A stretch of 49,886 bases of DNA, from assembly GCA_029987235.1 (NCBI GenBank), contig DALTWF010000009.1, positions 1 to 49,886 on the forward strand. The letters are read 5' to 3'. The position numbers were made by a program, and so were the translations under genes. Source of the DNA: Methanocorpusculum sp. GTDB taxonomy: Archaea; Halobacteriota; Methanomicrobia; Methanomicrobiales; Methanocorpusculaceae. This document shows, piece after piece, positions 23,849 through 31,548 of the stretch (position 1 is its first letter; the number at the start of each line of letters is the position of its first letter). A model generated the notes under the pieces. That model was not told the DNA's origin. It saw nothing but the letters and a program-made list of their open reading frames with translations, and did no database searches.

Positions 23849-25918
23849 TTAGGCCTCCTTCTTTCTAATGTTTACAGCACACACTTTGTACTCCGGAGTT
23901 CTGGAAACCGGGTCGTATGCGGTATTGGTAACGAGGTTTGCACGTGCTTCAATGAAGTGGAACGGCATGAAGAATACTCCCGGTTTGATGTAGTCAAATA
24001 CACGGGTGCAGACTTCGACTTCTCCGCGACGGGAGTAGAGGATGACTGGTTCGCCGTCTTTGACGCCGAGTTTCTCTGCATCAATCTTGTTCATTTCGAG
24101 CCATGCGGTCGGGCAGTCGCGGTCAAGCTGGGTGCATCTGCGGGTCATGGAGCCGCTGGGCCAATGCCAGATAGTTGCACCGGTGGTAAGCCAGAACGGA
24201 TATTCTGCGTCGATAACCTCTGCCGGGTCACGGTGTTCGACTGCTTCAAGGCAGCATTTGCCTTCCGGCATGCCGTTGAACTGGGTGATGTGGAGAATCG
24301 GGGTTCCCGGGTGGTCTTCGGTCGGGCAAGGCCACTGGATACCATCGCCGTCGAGTCTTGCGTAGGTGATACCTGCATACTGCGGGGTGATGCCGCGCAT
24401 CTCGTTGAATACGTCTTCAGTGGTGTTCCACTGGAAGTATTTGCCGTAGCCCATCTTTTCTGCAATCATTTTCATGATTTCCCAGTCGAGTTTGGACTCG
24501 CCAGGTGCATCCTGTGCTTTGCGGAATCTCTGGACACGGCGTTCTGCGTTGGTCTGGGTTCCGTCCTCTTCTGCGTAGCAGGAGCCCGGTAAGACAACAT
24601 CTGCGTATCTGGAGGTCTCGGTGTTGAAGATATCCTGAACAACTAAGAATTCGCAGTTGTCCATTGCCTTTTCGACCATCTTGGAGTTCGGGTCGGACAT
24701 AACCGGGTTTTCACCAAGGAGGTACATACATTTGACCTGGTCAGGGTGTTCGTATAAGGTTTCAAGCATCTCAGGGATGTGGAGACCGAGTTTGCCCTGC
24801 GGAACGGAGTCAACGCCCCAGTAGTCTGCAACTTTCTTTGCAAGGTCCGGGTTCATGACAGACTGGTAGCCGGGGTATACGTTCGGCAGTGCTCCCATGT
24901 CGCAGGAACCCTGAACGTTGTTCTGTCCACGGAGTGCGTTGACACCGCATCCGGGTTTGCCGATGTTTCCAAGGATGGTCTGAATGTGAGCGATGGATCT
25001 GACGTTGTCGACACCGACAGTGTGCTGGGTGATACCAAGGCAGTGAACGAATGCGGTCTTGTGCTGGCATTCATGGAGCCATTTAAGGGCGGTCTGAAGT
25101 TTTTCTACCGGTACGCCGGTGATCTTGGAGGTGTTTTCCCAGTTGTATTTGTCCTGGGTAACGCAGGCCTTCATTGCTTCATAGCCGTTGCATCTCTTTT
25201 CAACGAATTCGTGGTCAATCCAGTCGTTCTCAATGATATATTTCATTAAGCAGTTTAAGAGCTGGATATCGGTACCCGGGTAGTGCTGCATGTGCATTTC
25301 TGCCTGCTTTGCAGTCGGGGTGACACGCGGGTCGCATACAATAATGTGTGCTCCCTTCTTCTTTGCCTCCATGATTCTGCGGCCTGCAAGCGGGTGTGCT
25401 TCAAGGTTGTTGGAACCAATGATGAAGACAAGGTCTGCAATTGCAAGGTCGTCGAAGGAGTTGGTGGATGCTCCGGAACCGAAGACTTTTGCAAGGCCTG
25501 CGACGGTCGGTGCGTGGCAGAGTCTTGCGCAGTGGTCAATGTTCGGGGTCTTTAAGCAGATACGTGCGAACTTCTGCATTGCGTAGTTGTCTTCATTGCA
25601 GCAGCGTGCAGAAGAGATAACTGCGAACTCATCCGGCTTGTATTCTGCAAATTTCTTTGCAATAAGGGTAAGGGCCTCATCCCAGGTGGCAGGTTTCTGC
25701 TCGCCGGTCTTCGGGTCTTTAATAAGCGGAGTGGTTAAGCGGTCAGGGGAGTTGATGAACTCAAAACCGAAGATTCCCTTCGGGCAGAGTTTTCCCTGGT
25801 TAACCGGTGCTCTCTGGCTCGGTGCAGAACCGACAATCTTTCCGTCTTTTACGACTAAATTGAAAGCACAGCCGGCGCCACAGTACGGGCAGGTTGTAGT
25901 TACATACTTAATGTCCAT
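23849..25918 (-). CDS. fdhA: Formate dehydrogenase alpha subunit (Mo/W, bis-MGD)
   Basis: The catalytic subunit (689 residues) oxidises formate to CO2 at a molybdenum or tungsten bis-MGD site. The N-terminal 4Fe-4S motif uses Cys10, Cys13, Cys17 and Cys45. The metal ligand is Cys134 in 'HCARLCHAPTVAG', so this is the cysteine rather than the selenocysteine form; no in-frame TGA is needed. The start chosen is the ATG at 25918, which has GAGGT eight bases upstream; an in-frame ATG at 26014 would add 32 residues unlike the family. A TATA box at 25956-25964 gives a short leader. No formate transporter gene is in the window. Confidence 0.97.
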   Translation of the reverse strand: MDIKYVTTTCPYCGAGCAFNLVVKDGKIVGSAPSQRAPVNQGKLCPKGIFGFEFINSPDRLTTPLIKDPKTGEQKPATWDEALTLIAKKFAEYKPDEFAVISSARCCNEDNYAMQKFARICLKTPNIDHCARLCHAPTVAGLAKVFGSGASTNSFDDLAIADLVFIIGSNNLEAHPLAGRRIMEAKKKGAHIIVCDPRVTPTAKQAEMHMQHYPGTDIQLLNCLMKYIIENDWIDHEFVEKRCNGYEAMKACVTQDKYNWENTSKITGVPVEKLQTALKWLHECQHKTAFVHCLGITQHTVGVDNVRSIAHIQTILGNIGKPGCGVNALRGQNNVQGSCDMGALPNVYPGYQSVMNPDLAKKVADYWGVDSVPQGKLGLHIPEMLETLYEHPDQVKCMYLLGENPVMSDPNSKMVEKAMDNCEFLVVQDIFNTETSRYADVVLPGSCYAEEDGTQTNAERRVQRFRKAQDAPGESKLDWEIMKMIAEKMGYGKYFQWNTTEDVFNEMRGITPQYAGITYARLDGDGIQWPCPTEDHPGTPILHITQFNGMPEGKCCLEAVEHRDPAEVIDAEYPFWLTTGATIWHWPSGSMTRRCTQLDRDCPTAWLEMNKIDAEKLGVKDGEPVILYSRRGEVEVCTRVFDYIKPGVFFMPFHFIEARANLVTNTAYDPVSRTPEYKVCAVNIRKKEA

Positions 25919-25955
25919 GGATAAACCTCGGATAATTATTGGTCTGTTCTGAGAG

Positions 25956-25964
25956 TATATAATT
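25956..25964 (-). promoter_or_regulatory. TATA box of fdhAB, with a palindrome further upstream
   Basis: On the minus strand AATTATATA at 25956-25964 would start transcription near 25930, about a dozen bases before the fdhA ATG. Roughly 70 bp further upstream is the palindrome ATGTA-AAA-TACAT (26028-26040), a possible operator. An inverted ATGCGC/GCGCAT pair lies beyond it. Their roles are inference. Confidence 0.5.
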
Positions 25965-26155
25965 GTGTCTTCTTGAAGGTATTTTTTGAACAATATGAGT
26001 GGGTTCAATTTCACACAACACCCCCATATGTAAAATACATTGATTTAACAATTACTATTTTCATTATATTTTTCAAGCACATGCGCGCAAAAAGTAAGTT
26101 AGTGCGCATAATACAGACAACAGAAGCAAAAGAAAAAAAACAGGTTTTCGGGAGG

Positions 26156-26415
26156 TTAGAATACGGTACTGTGTGCGTTCGGAAAGAATAACGGCTCATC
26201 ATATTCTTCTACACCAAAGTTCCCGATGATTTCCTGCGCTTCATCACTTACAAGCCAGTCAATGAATACCTGTGCCCCACCTCTGCCAACTCTGTCGAGT
26301 TTCTCCGGATTGCAGACAATTGCATTGATGAAGTTAAGCAGAACCGCACCTCCTCAACAAAGATGTCGAGGTTTTTAAGATGATTCGGTTTGGTAAGACA
26401 AGGTACACAGTCCAT
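26156..26415 (-). pseudogene. Frameshifted C-terminal remnant of a tungstate ABC-transporter binding protein (tupA-like)
   Basis: On the minus strand the DNA translates as 'LTKPNHLKNLDIFVEE' from about 26395 to 26345. It then continues in another frame as 'AVLLNFINAIVCNPEK', 'GGAQVFIDWLVSDEAQEII' and 'FGVEEYDEPLFFPNA', ending at the stop at 26156-26158. These are the last 85 or so residues of TupA-type tungstate-binding proteins (the 'NP.K' segment, 'FIDWL.S.E.Q..I..FG' and 'PLF.P.A'). The N-terminal two thirds and the permease/ATPase genes are missing, and there is a frameshift near 26345. It sits directly upstream of the W/Mo-dependent formate dehydrogenase. Confidence 0.7.
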
Positions 26416-26453
26416 GAAAATAATATCTCTTTTCCGCCGCGCACTTACACAAG

Positions 26454-26464
26454 TATTTAAATAG
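26454..26464 (+). promoter_or_regulatory. TATA box of the first TBP gene
   Basis: TATTTAAATAG at 26454-26464 lies 23-33 bp before the ATG at 26487. The predicted start of transcription falls on or just before the ATG, so the message is probably leaderless. Confidence 0.55.
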
Positions 26465-26486
26465 TTTATTAACTACATGTTATAGT

Positions 26487-27050
26487 ATGAATATTGACCC
26501 GCAGAAGACACTCAAAATAGAGAATGTTGTTGCCTCGGCAAAAGTCAACGATTCCATTGACCTTGTTGCCCTTGCAGCCCAGCTCCCCGGCGCAGATTAT
26601 GACAAAAAGCGGTTTCCGGGTGTAGTAATCCGTATTGAAAAGCCGAAAATCGCAGCACTGGTTTTCGGCTCGGGAAAAGTTGTATTAACCGGCGCAAAAA
26701 GTCTTGACAGCCTTGAAACCGGGCTGAAATATCTCTTAAACCTGCTGAAAAAATACGGCATCAAGATTGAAGGAAAACCAAAGTGCAGCGTGCAGAATAT
26801 CGTAACATCTGCAGACCTCGGCTCGCGCATCAACTTAAACAAGATTGCAATGGGACTTACCCTTGATAAAATCGAATACGAACCCGAACAGTTCCCGGGA
26901 CTTGTTTACCGCCTGGAAGACCCCAAAGTCGTTGTTCTACTCTTTGGTTCGGGAAAAGTAATCATTACCGGCGGCAAAAAGAGCGAAGATGCGGGACGCG
27001 CGGTTGAAAAAATCTGTGCAGACCTTCAGGAACTGAAGATTCTGCAGTAA
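26487..27050 (+). CDS. tbp: TATA-box-binding protein, copy 1
   Basis: A 187-residue archaeal TBP that recognises the TATA box and recruits TFB and RNA polymerase. It has the two-fold repeated saddle: repeat 1 'KIENVVASAKVND' to 'FGSGKVVLTGAKS', repeat 2 'SVQNIVTSADLGSRINL' to 'FGSGKVIITGGKKSED'. The 'EPEQFPGLVYRLEDPK' block is highly conserved. It has its own promoter and ends nine bases before the stop of the convergent PEBP gene. A second TBP gene lies 3.5 kb away (30604). This copy is the more divergent of the two in its first repeat ('YDKKRFPGVVIRIEKPK'). Confidence 0.96.
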   Translation: MNIDPQKTLKIENVVASAKVNDSIDLVALAAQLPGADYDKKRFPGVVIRIEKPKIAALVFGSGKVVLTGAKSLDSLETGLKYLLNLLKKYGIKIEGKPKCSVQNIVTSADLGSRINLNKIAMGLTLDKIEYEPEQFPGLVYRLEDPKVVVLLFGSGKVIITGGKKSEDAGRAVEKICADLQELKILQ

Positions 27051-27059
27051 ATACTTTTT

Positions 27060-27518
27060 TTATCCCTGATAGAAGGTTTCAAGACTGCCGAAGGCAAGTG
27101 TTTTTCCATCGCGCAGAGCTTCAACAACCGCATCCGCATTTGACGTATAGGGAATAGTCAGCGGCTCGTTTCTGATGAACACCTGAAAGAGCAGGCGGTC
27201 GCGCACGCCAAGTCCCGGATTCGGACCGTGCCAGGCGTTTTCACCAAAATCGTTCACTCCCTGAACAGCAGGGAAGGGAAACTGCGGTGCAGGACCTGCA
27301 TCATATCCCGGCGGAATGTAGCCCACAGAGGGAATATTCCATATAGACCAGATGCATCTGTCTTTTTCATGCCCGGATTTGTTGTAAACAAGAACACAGG
27401 CATATTCATATTCCGGATTTACACCATGAATGTGAATCAGTGGAGAAACATTGCCGCCAGACAGGGTGCTTGATGGTGTAATGCCGTTTTGACCGACATC
27501 GATTGTAATTGAATCCAT
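27060..27518 (-). CDS. PEBP family protein (YbhB/YbcL, Raf-kinase-inhibitor-like)
   Basis: A 152-residue phosphatidylethanolamine-binding-protein fold. Family features are 'SPLIHIHGVNPEYEYACVLV' near the start, the ligand-site segment with 'IWSIWNIP', 'GVNDFGENAWHGPNP' and the C-terminal strand 'LLFQVFIRNEPL'. It is cytoplasmic (no signal peptide). The archaeal and bacterial members have no settled function. It is divergent from the RNase H-TrmO gene with a 48-bp shared promoter region. Confidence 0.88.
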   Translation of the reverse strand: MDSITIDVGQNGITPSSTLSGGNVSPLIHIHGVNPEYEYACVLVYNKSGHEKDRCIWSIWNIPSVGYIPPGYDAGPAPQFPFPAVQGVNDFGENAWHGPNPGLGVRDRLLFQVFIRNEPLTIPYTSNADAVVEALRDGKTLAFGSLETFYQG

Positions 27519-27529
27519 ACTATAAAATT

Positions 27530-27538
27530 ATCAGCCGA
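27530..27538 (+). promoter_or_regulatory. TATA box of the RNase HI-TrmO gene
   Basis: CTATAAAAT at 27530-27538 lies about 30 bp before the ATG at 27567. A short leader with a GGGG ribosome-binding site (ATAGGGGCAAAC before the ATG) would result. Confidence 0.45.
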
Positions 27539-27566
27539 CATATTAATGATATAGATAGGGGCAAAC

Positions 27567-28424
27567 ATGCAGAAACTGACAATCTATTCCGACGGCGCTT
27601 CAAGAGGAAATCCGGGAAATGCCGCATCCGCATGGCTTATTTTAGACGGCGCGGATGTACTTGAATCAAATTCCAAAGCGCTTGGTACGGCAACAAACAA
27701 TATTGCAGAATACACCGCTCTCATTTCAGCGCTGAAAGCGGTAAAAAAGTTCTGTACACCGGCCGATACGGAACTTGAATGTATTTCCGACAGTGAGGTC
27801 ATGGTTTCGCAATTATCTGGGAAATACGCATGCCGCGCTGAAAATCTGCGGTCTTTGTACGAAAAAGTGCGCGAAGAGATGCGTGCATTTGCATCAGTCT
27901 CATTTGTGCATGTTCCGCGGGAAAACGGCTATATTTCGGCATGCGACTGGTTATGCAACCAGACGCTTGACTTAGGTGCCGCACCCGGACCGAAAAAAGT
28001 GCCCGAACCCGAAATCCGCTGCACCTCGGTTGGATTTGTCAGATCTCCTTTCAAAACCATTGAAGATGCGCCGAATATGGGAAGACTGACCGATATGCGC
28101 AGCACCATTGAAATACAGGAAGAATACCGAGCGGCAATGAAAGGACTTGCCGAAGGCGACAATGTTTTTGTTCTCTGCTGGTTTGACCGCGCCGAGCGAA
28201 ACATCTTGCAGGTTCACCCCCGCAGCGATAAAACACGACCGTTGAAAGGCGTTTTTGCCACACGCTCCCCTGCACGCCCGAATCCCGTATCCCTGACACT
28301 TGTTGAAATAGAAAAAATCGAGGGCTTAACGCTTACAGTAAAAGGACTCGAAGCCCTTGATATGACACCGGTTTTAGATATCAAGCCCTATTCGGAAATG
28401 GATTCTCCAAGCAGGGCGTCATAA
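27567..28424 (+). CDS. Fusion of RNase HI and TrmO (tRNA t6A37 methyltransferase) domains
   Basis: One 285-residue chain with two domains. Residues 1-135 are an RNase HI: 'YSDGASRGNPG' (first catalytic Asp), 'NNIAEYTAL' (Glu), 'CISDSEVMV' (Asp) and 'ACDWLCN' (last Asp) are all in place. After a linker 'GAAPGPKKVPEPE', residues 150-285 are a TsaA/TrmO domain: 'GFVRSPFK', 'DNVFVLCWFDRAER', 'GVFATRSPARPNPVSLT' and 'LEALDMTPVLDIKPY'. TrmO methylates N6-threonylcarbamoyladenosine at tRNA position 37 using SAM; RNase HI cuts RNA in RNA-DNA hybrids. Both active sites look intact. Its 3' end overlaps the convergent nuclease gene by 37 bp. Confidence 0.9.
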   Translation: MQKLTIYSDGASRGNPGNAASAWLILDGADVLESNSKALGTATNNIAEYTALISALKAVKKFCTPADTELECISDSEVMVSQLSGKYACRAENLRSLYEKVREEMRAFASVSFVHVPRENGYISACDWLCNQTLDLGAAPGPKKVPEPEIRCTSVGFVRSPFKTIEDAPNMGRLTDMRSTIEIQEEYRAAMKGLAEGDNVFVLCWFDRAERNILQVHPRSDKTRPLKGVFATRSPARPNPVSLTLVEIEKIEGLTLTVKGLEALDMTPVLDIKPYSEMDSPSRAS

Positions 28425-29110
28425 ATTTTTGTCATTTCACGCACTTCACCCTCGCAGCGCGCTTCAATTGCGGAAAATTCCCGGTCATCATACATCTCCC
28501 ACACCACTTTTCCGGTCGGTTTTTTCTCGCGGTCAGGCAGAAAACGGTCCGCAAGGTCATTGTGCGCACGCGGGTGAAGAACCGGCGCCTGTTTTTTCAG
28601 AAAACCGATTCCGGCAACAGACAAGTCAACAATCCGGTTTTTGCAGAACACCTCGTAGATTTCCGCAGGCGGTGCAACATTGTACTGCAGGAATTTGGTG
28701 TATAAAAACGGCATGTCAAACGTGGCTATGCCGACACCGCAAATGACCGGATCTGCGCAGAACGCCGGTTTATCGCGGATTCGTTTTTTAATCTCTGCAA
28801 AAATTTCATAGATATTTTTCACCGTCTCCTTTTCCGAACCCTCGCGCCATGTCCAGTGGTGTTCAAAATCCGCGTAAATCTCGCCGGTTACCGGATTTTT
28901 CAGCGAAAATACACCACCCAGAAGCGTATGCTCCTCCCGCCAGGGATTTACCGTAAGCGAAGTGCCGTACCTGCGTTTTCTGTCTTCTTTTGGAACATAC
29001 GCCTCCAGATCAAAGACAAGCACCTGCAGAAATTTCGGAGAGAACTGAACCATGTATGTCTTACTATTTGCCGCGGAGAAATATGAATGGCTGTGGTGCA
29101 CAGGTTTCAT
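28388..29110 (-). CDS. Predicted DEDD-type 3'-5' exonuclease (RNase H-like fold)
   Basis: About 240 residues. The pattern 'VLVFDLEAYVP' (Asp-x-Glu, exo I), 'GVGIATFDMPFL' (exo II-like, Asp) and 'HPRAHNDLADRF' (exo III-like) suggests a DEDD exonuclease of the broad RNase H superfamily. No named family is certain. The start chosen is the ATG at 29110; a longer frame to 29167 would run into the divergent MFS gene, and a further ATG at 29053 just before the core is also possible. It is tail-to-tail with the RNase HI-TrmO gene and overlaps it, so two nucleic-acid enzymes share this spot. Confidence 0.65.
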   Translation of the reverse strand: MKPVHHSHSYFSAANSKTYMVQFSPKFLQVLVFDLEAYVPKEDRKRRYGTSLTVNPWREEHTLLGGVFSLKNPVTGEIYADFEHHWTWREGSEKETVKNIYEIFAEIKKRIRDKPAFCADPVICGVGIATFDMPFLYTKFLQYNVAPPAEIYEVFCKNRIVDLSVAGIGFLKKQAPVLHPRAHNDLADRFLPDREKKPTGKVVWEMYDDREFSAIEARCEGEVREMTKIYDALLGESISE

Positions 29111-29137
29111 AATCTGCAAACACCTATGAAATAAGGA

Positions 29138-30577
29138 ATGTATTCTGTCATTACCGACCACAGACATCAGAAGCTGATACTGCTTATCGCAGCATTTGCC
29201 ATCTTCATGGACGGTCTTGACACATCGATTGTAAATGTCGCCCTTCCGGTTATTGCCGCGGATTTACATATTGACATTTCCGGCAGTTCCTGGGTTGTTA
29301 TGGCATATCTCCTCTTTTTAGCAGGATTTATGCTTGCCTTCGGCAAAATCGCCGACAATGGAAAAATACAGACAATATTTATCATCGGATTTGCCCTGTT
29401 TGCGGCAAGCTCGCTTGTATGCGCTCTTTCGCCGAACATGGCTGTGATGATTATCGCACGCGCCTGTGAAGGACTGGGTGCATCAATGATAGCAGCAGAC
29501 GCGCCGCTTCTCATAACACGTTTCCTTCCGGAAAACCGGCGGGGACTCGGGATGGGCGTTATTGCAACCGCAGGAGGAATAGCAACTGCATTCGGACCCG
29601 CACTTGGCGGATTTATCACCGAATTTCTTTCCTGGCACTGGATTTTCTTAATCAACATCCCGATTGGCATTGCTGCAATATTTTTCGCCCGCGCAGTCAT
29701 TCCAAAACCCGGTAAAAAACCGTCACGCGCACCCTTCGACCGGCTTGGCACCGCATTAATGTTTGCCGCAACAGCCGCATTTCTCATATTCCTTGAGCGC
29801 GGCCCGGAGTTCGGCTGGACAAATCCGGTAATTATATCCCTGATTGCCTTATTCATCCTGACAGGTGCAGGATTTTGCATCCGTTCGCTGACATGTCCCT
29901 ACGCGCTCTTAAACATCCGCATATTCAAGCACTGGAAATTTACCGCAGTCACTGTTTCTTACCTTCTGACCTGCGCGGTATTTGCAGGAATCATGTACAT
30001 GCTTCCCTACTATATGCAAAACGCCATGGGTCTTGCAGCATCGGCTGCCGGACTTCTTCTTATGCTATGCTCGATAATCACCGCATGCATAGGAATTCCG
30101 GTCGGTTCATGGAGCGATAAAATCGGCTGCAAACTGCCCTGTATTTTGGCCGCAGTCTTCAGAATTGTCTTCTGCACGATATTCCTTTTCATTATTCCGG
30201 CATACGGGCTTTGGGCACTGATTCCCGCCTTAATCTGCATGGGACTTTCCTTCGGCATATCGGGCGGCCCCGCAACTACACGCATCACCCAGATGGCGCC
30301 CAAAGGCGAGGAGGGAACCGGAACCGGCGTTATGATTACATCTGATTTCCTAGGAGGAGATGTCGGCGTTGCCGCATACGCAATGGTATTCGGCATCACA
30401 GTCCCGGCCGCAATAGGTATTCCGGCTGCAGAACTTTCCACCGACCTGTTTATGACCGGATTTCATGCGACATCCGCGCTCGGTCTTGCGTTCGGTATCA
30501 TCACATTAGTCCTCTCATCCATTGTACCCAACCTGATAGTAAAAGAAAACAAGGCAGCATCAGAGAAACTATTATGA
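29138..30577 (+). CDS. MFS transporter, DHA2 (14-TM) drug-efflux type
   Basis: A 479-residue major facilitator of the EmrB/QacA class. It has the DHA2 opening 'FMDGLDTSIVNVALPVIAADL', motif A-like 'FGKIADNGKIQ', 'ARACEGLGASMIAA' and motif C 'GPALGGFITEFLSWHWIFLI' split over adjoining segments, and about 14 hydrophobic helices. It probably exports toxic compounds by proton antiport; the substrate is unknown. It is 26 bp upstream of the second TBP gene in the same direction and may be cotranscribed with it. Confidence 0.9.
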   Translation: MYSVITDHRHQKLILLIAAFAIFMDGLDTSIVNVALPVIAADLHIDISGSSWVVMAYLLFLAGFMLAFGKIADNGKIQTIFIIGFALFAASSLVCALSPNMAVMIIARACEGLGASMIAADAPLLITRFLPENRRGLGMGVIATAGGIATAFGPALGGFITEFLSWHWIFLINIPIGIAAIFFARAVIPKPGKKPSRAPFDRLGTALMFAATAAFLIFLERGPEFGWTNPVIISLIALFILTGAGFCIRSLTCPYALLNIRIFKHWKFTAVTVSYLLTCAVFAGIMYMLPYYMQNAMGLAASAAGLLLMLCSIITACIGIPVGSWSDKIGCKLPCILAAVFRIVFCTIFLFIIPAYGLWALIPALICMGLSFGISGGPATTRITQMAPKGEEGTGTGVMITSDFLGGDVGVAAYAMVFGITVPAAIGIPAAELSTDLFMTGFHATSALGLAFGIITLVLSSIVPNLIVKENKAASEKLL

Positions 30578-30603
30578 GCCTCTGAAAACCATATATAAAG
30601 GAC

Positions 30604-31170
30604 ATGGCGACTAAAAAGAATAAGTATGAGTCCCTCAAAATCGAAAATATTGTTGCATCCGGTGTGATTGCAGACGAAATCGATTTAGCAGAAATTTCCA
30701 GAAAAATTGACGGTTGTGAACTCAATACCAAGCGTTTCCCGGGAGCAGTGTACCGCATTGAAGATCCGAAAATGGCATCTCTTATCTTCAATTCCGGCAA
30801 AGTTGTCTTAACCGGTATCAGAAATGAAGATGCACTTGACATCGGTCTTGAAACAGTCTTATCCTCCCTGAAAAAAGCCGGCGTAAAAATTATGGATGTT
30901 CCGCAGGTTGCAGTAACGAACATAGTATGTTCCTACGACCTCGGACGCTTCATCAACTTAAACCGTGTTGTTGCTTCCCTTTCCCTTGAGGCAATTGAAT
31001 ACGAGCCGGAACAGTTCCCGGGTCTTGTCTACAGAATCAAGGACCCCAAGATTGTAGCCCTTCTGTTCTCCTCCGGTAAAATAATTCTGACCGGCGGAAA
31101 GAACCTGGATGATGTCAGACGCGGTCTTGCAGTGCTTGAAGAAAGCCTTGCAGACGTTCTGAAGGCATAA
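30604..31170 (+). CDS. tbp: TATA-box-binding protein, copy 2
   Basis: A 188-residue TBP with both saddle repeats: 'KIENIVASGVIAD', 'LNTKRFPGAVYRIEDPKM', 'FNSGKVVLTG', then 'VAVTNIVCSYDLGRFINLN', 'YEPEQFPGLVYRIKDPK' and 'FSSGKIILTGGKN'. It is closer to the standard methanogen TBP than copy 1 and is likely the housekeeping form. A perfect TATATAAAG motif lies directly against the ATG, too close to serve as this gene's own conventional promoter, so transcription may come from the MFS gene upstream. It ends in a poly-T stretch before the convergent zinc-protein gene. Confidence 0.97.
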   Translation: MATKKNKYESLKIENIVASGVIADEIDLAEISRKIDGCELNTKRFPGAVYRIEDPKMASLIFNSGKVVLTGIRNEDALDIGLETVLSSLKKAGVKIMDVPQVAVTNIVCSYDLGRFINLNRVVASLSLEAIEYEPEQFPGLVYRIKDPKIVALLFSSGKIILTGGKNLDDVRRGLAVLEESLADVLKA

Positions 31171-31200
31171 TCTTTTTTTTTAATTCTATCTGAAAAAAAA

Positions 31201-31548
31201 TCAAAGTTCCCGCACAACGCCTTTCAGCGCGGCGGTCACTTTTTCAATATCCGCATAGGAAGGGTCTGCTGTTCCCTCGCGTACATACCCGAGGTCTGCA
31301 AGAAACAGACATCCCGCAGGGCTGCCCAGTCCTTCTTTTTCAAGACGCAGAAGCGGGCAGTTTTTTTCGCAGCCCTGAAGCACAACTATCTGCGGCTCGT
31401 CAAGATACTTCATATTTTTCATGTCGCGGAAAGTCATGCGCTCCTCGACTGCGCCCGGATTTTTCATAACGAAATTTTTGCCCGCGGCAAGAGCAAGTTT
31501 TCCGGTGTTTGCCGGACAGTCGCAGGTAACAAGCGCAATCTCAGACAA
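31201..31548 (-). CDS. Small cysteine-rich putative zinc-binding protein (DGC-like)
   Basis: About 115 residues. Two cysteine clusters stand out: 'LVTCDCPANTGKLALAAGK' near the start and 'VVLQGCEKNCPLLRLEKEG' in the middle. The layout recalls DGC-domain putative zinc-binding proteins, but the match is not certain. The start chosen is a TTG at 31548, because GAGGTGT stands at ideal distance and the next residues begin the domain; an ATG at 31584 is the alternative. It overlaps the end of mfnA by 8 nt, making it the third gene of ppsA-mfnA-DGC. Function unknown. Confidence 0.65.
   Translation of the reverse strand: MSEIALVTCDCPANTGKLALAAGKNFVMKNPGAVEERMTFRDMKNMKYLDEPQIVVLQGCEKNCPLLRLEKEGLGSPAGCLFLADLGYVREGTADPSYADIEKVTAALKGVVREL

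Noticed and set aside
23849..25918. Possible selenocysteine in FdhA
   Set aside because: The active-site position is an ordinary Cys codon (Cys134), and no in-frame TGA is needed.
25919..26014. Upstream extension of fdhA by 32 residues
   Set aside because: The family begins at the cysteine cluster region; the ATG at 25918 has a good ribosome-binding site and the TATA box lies inside the extension.
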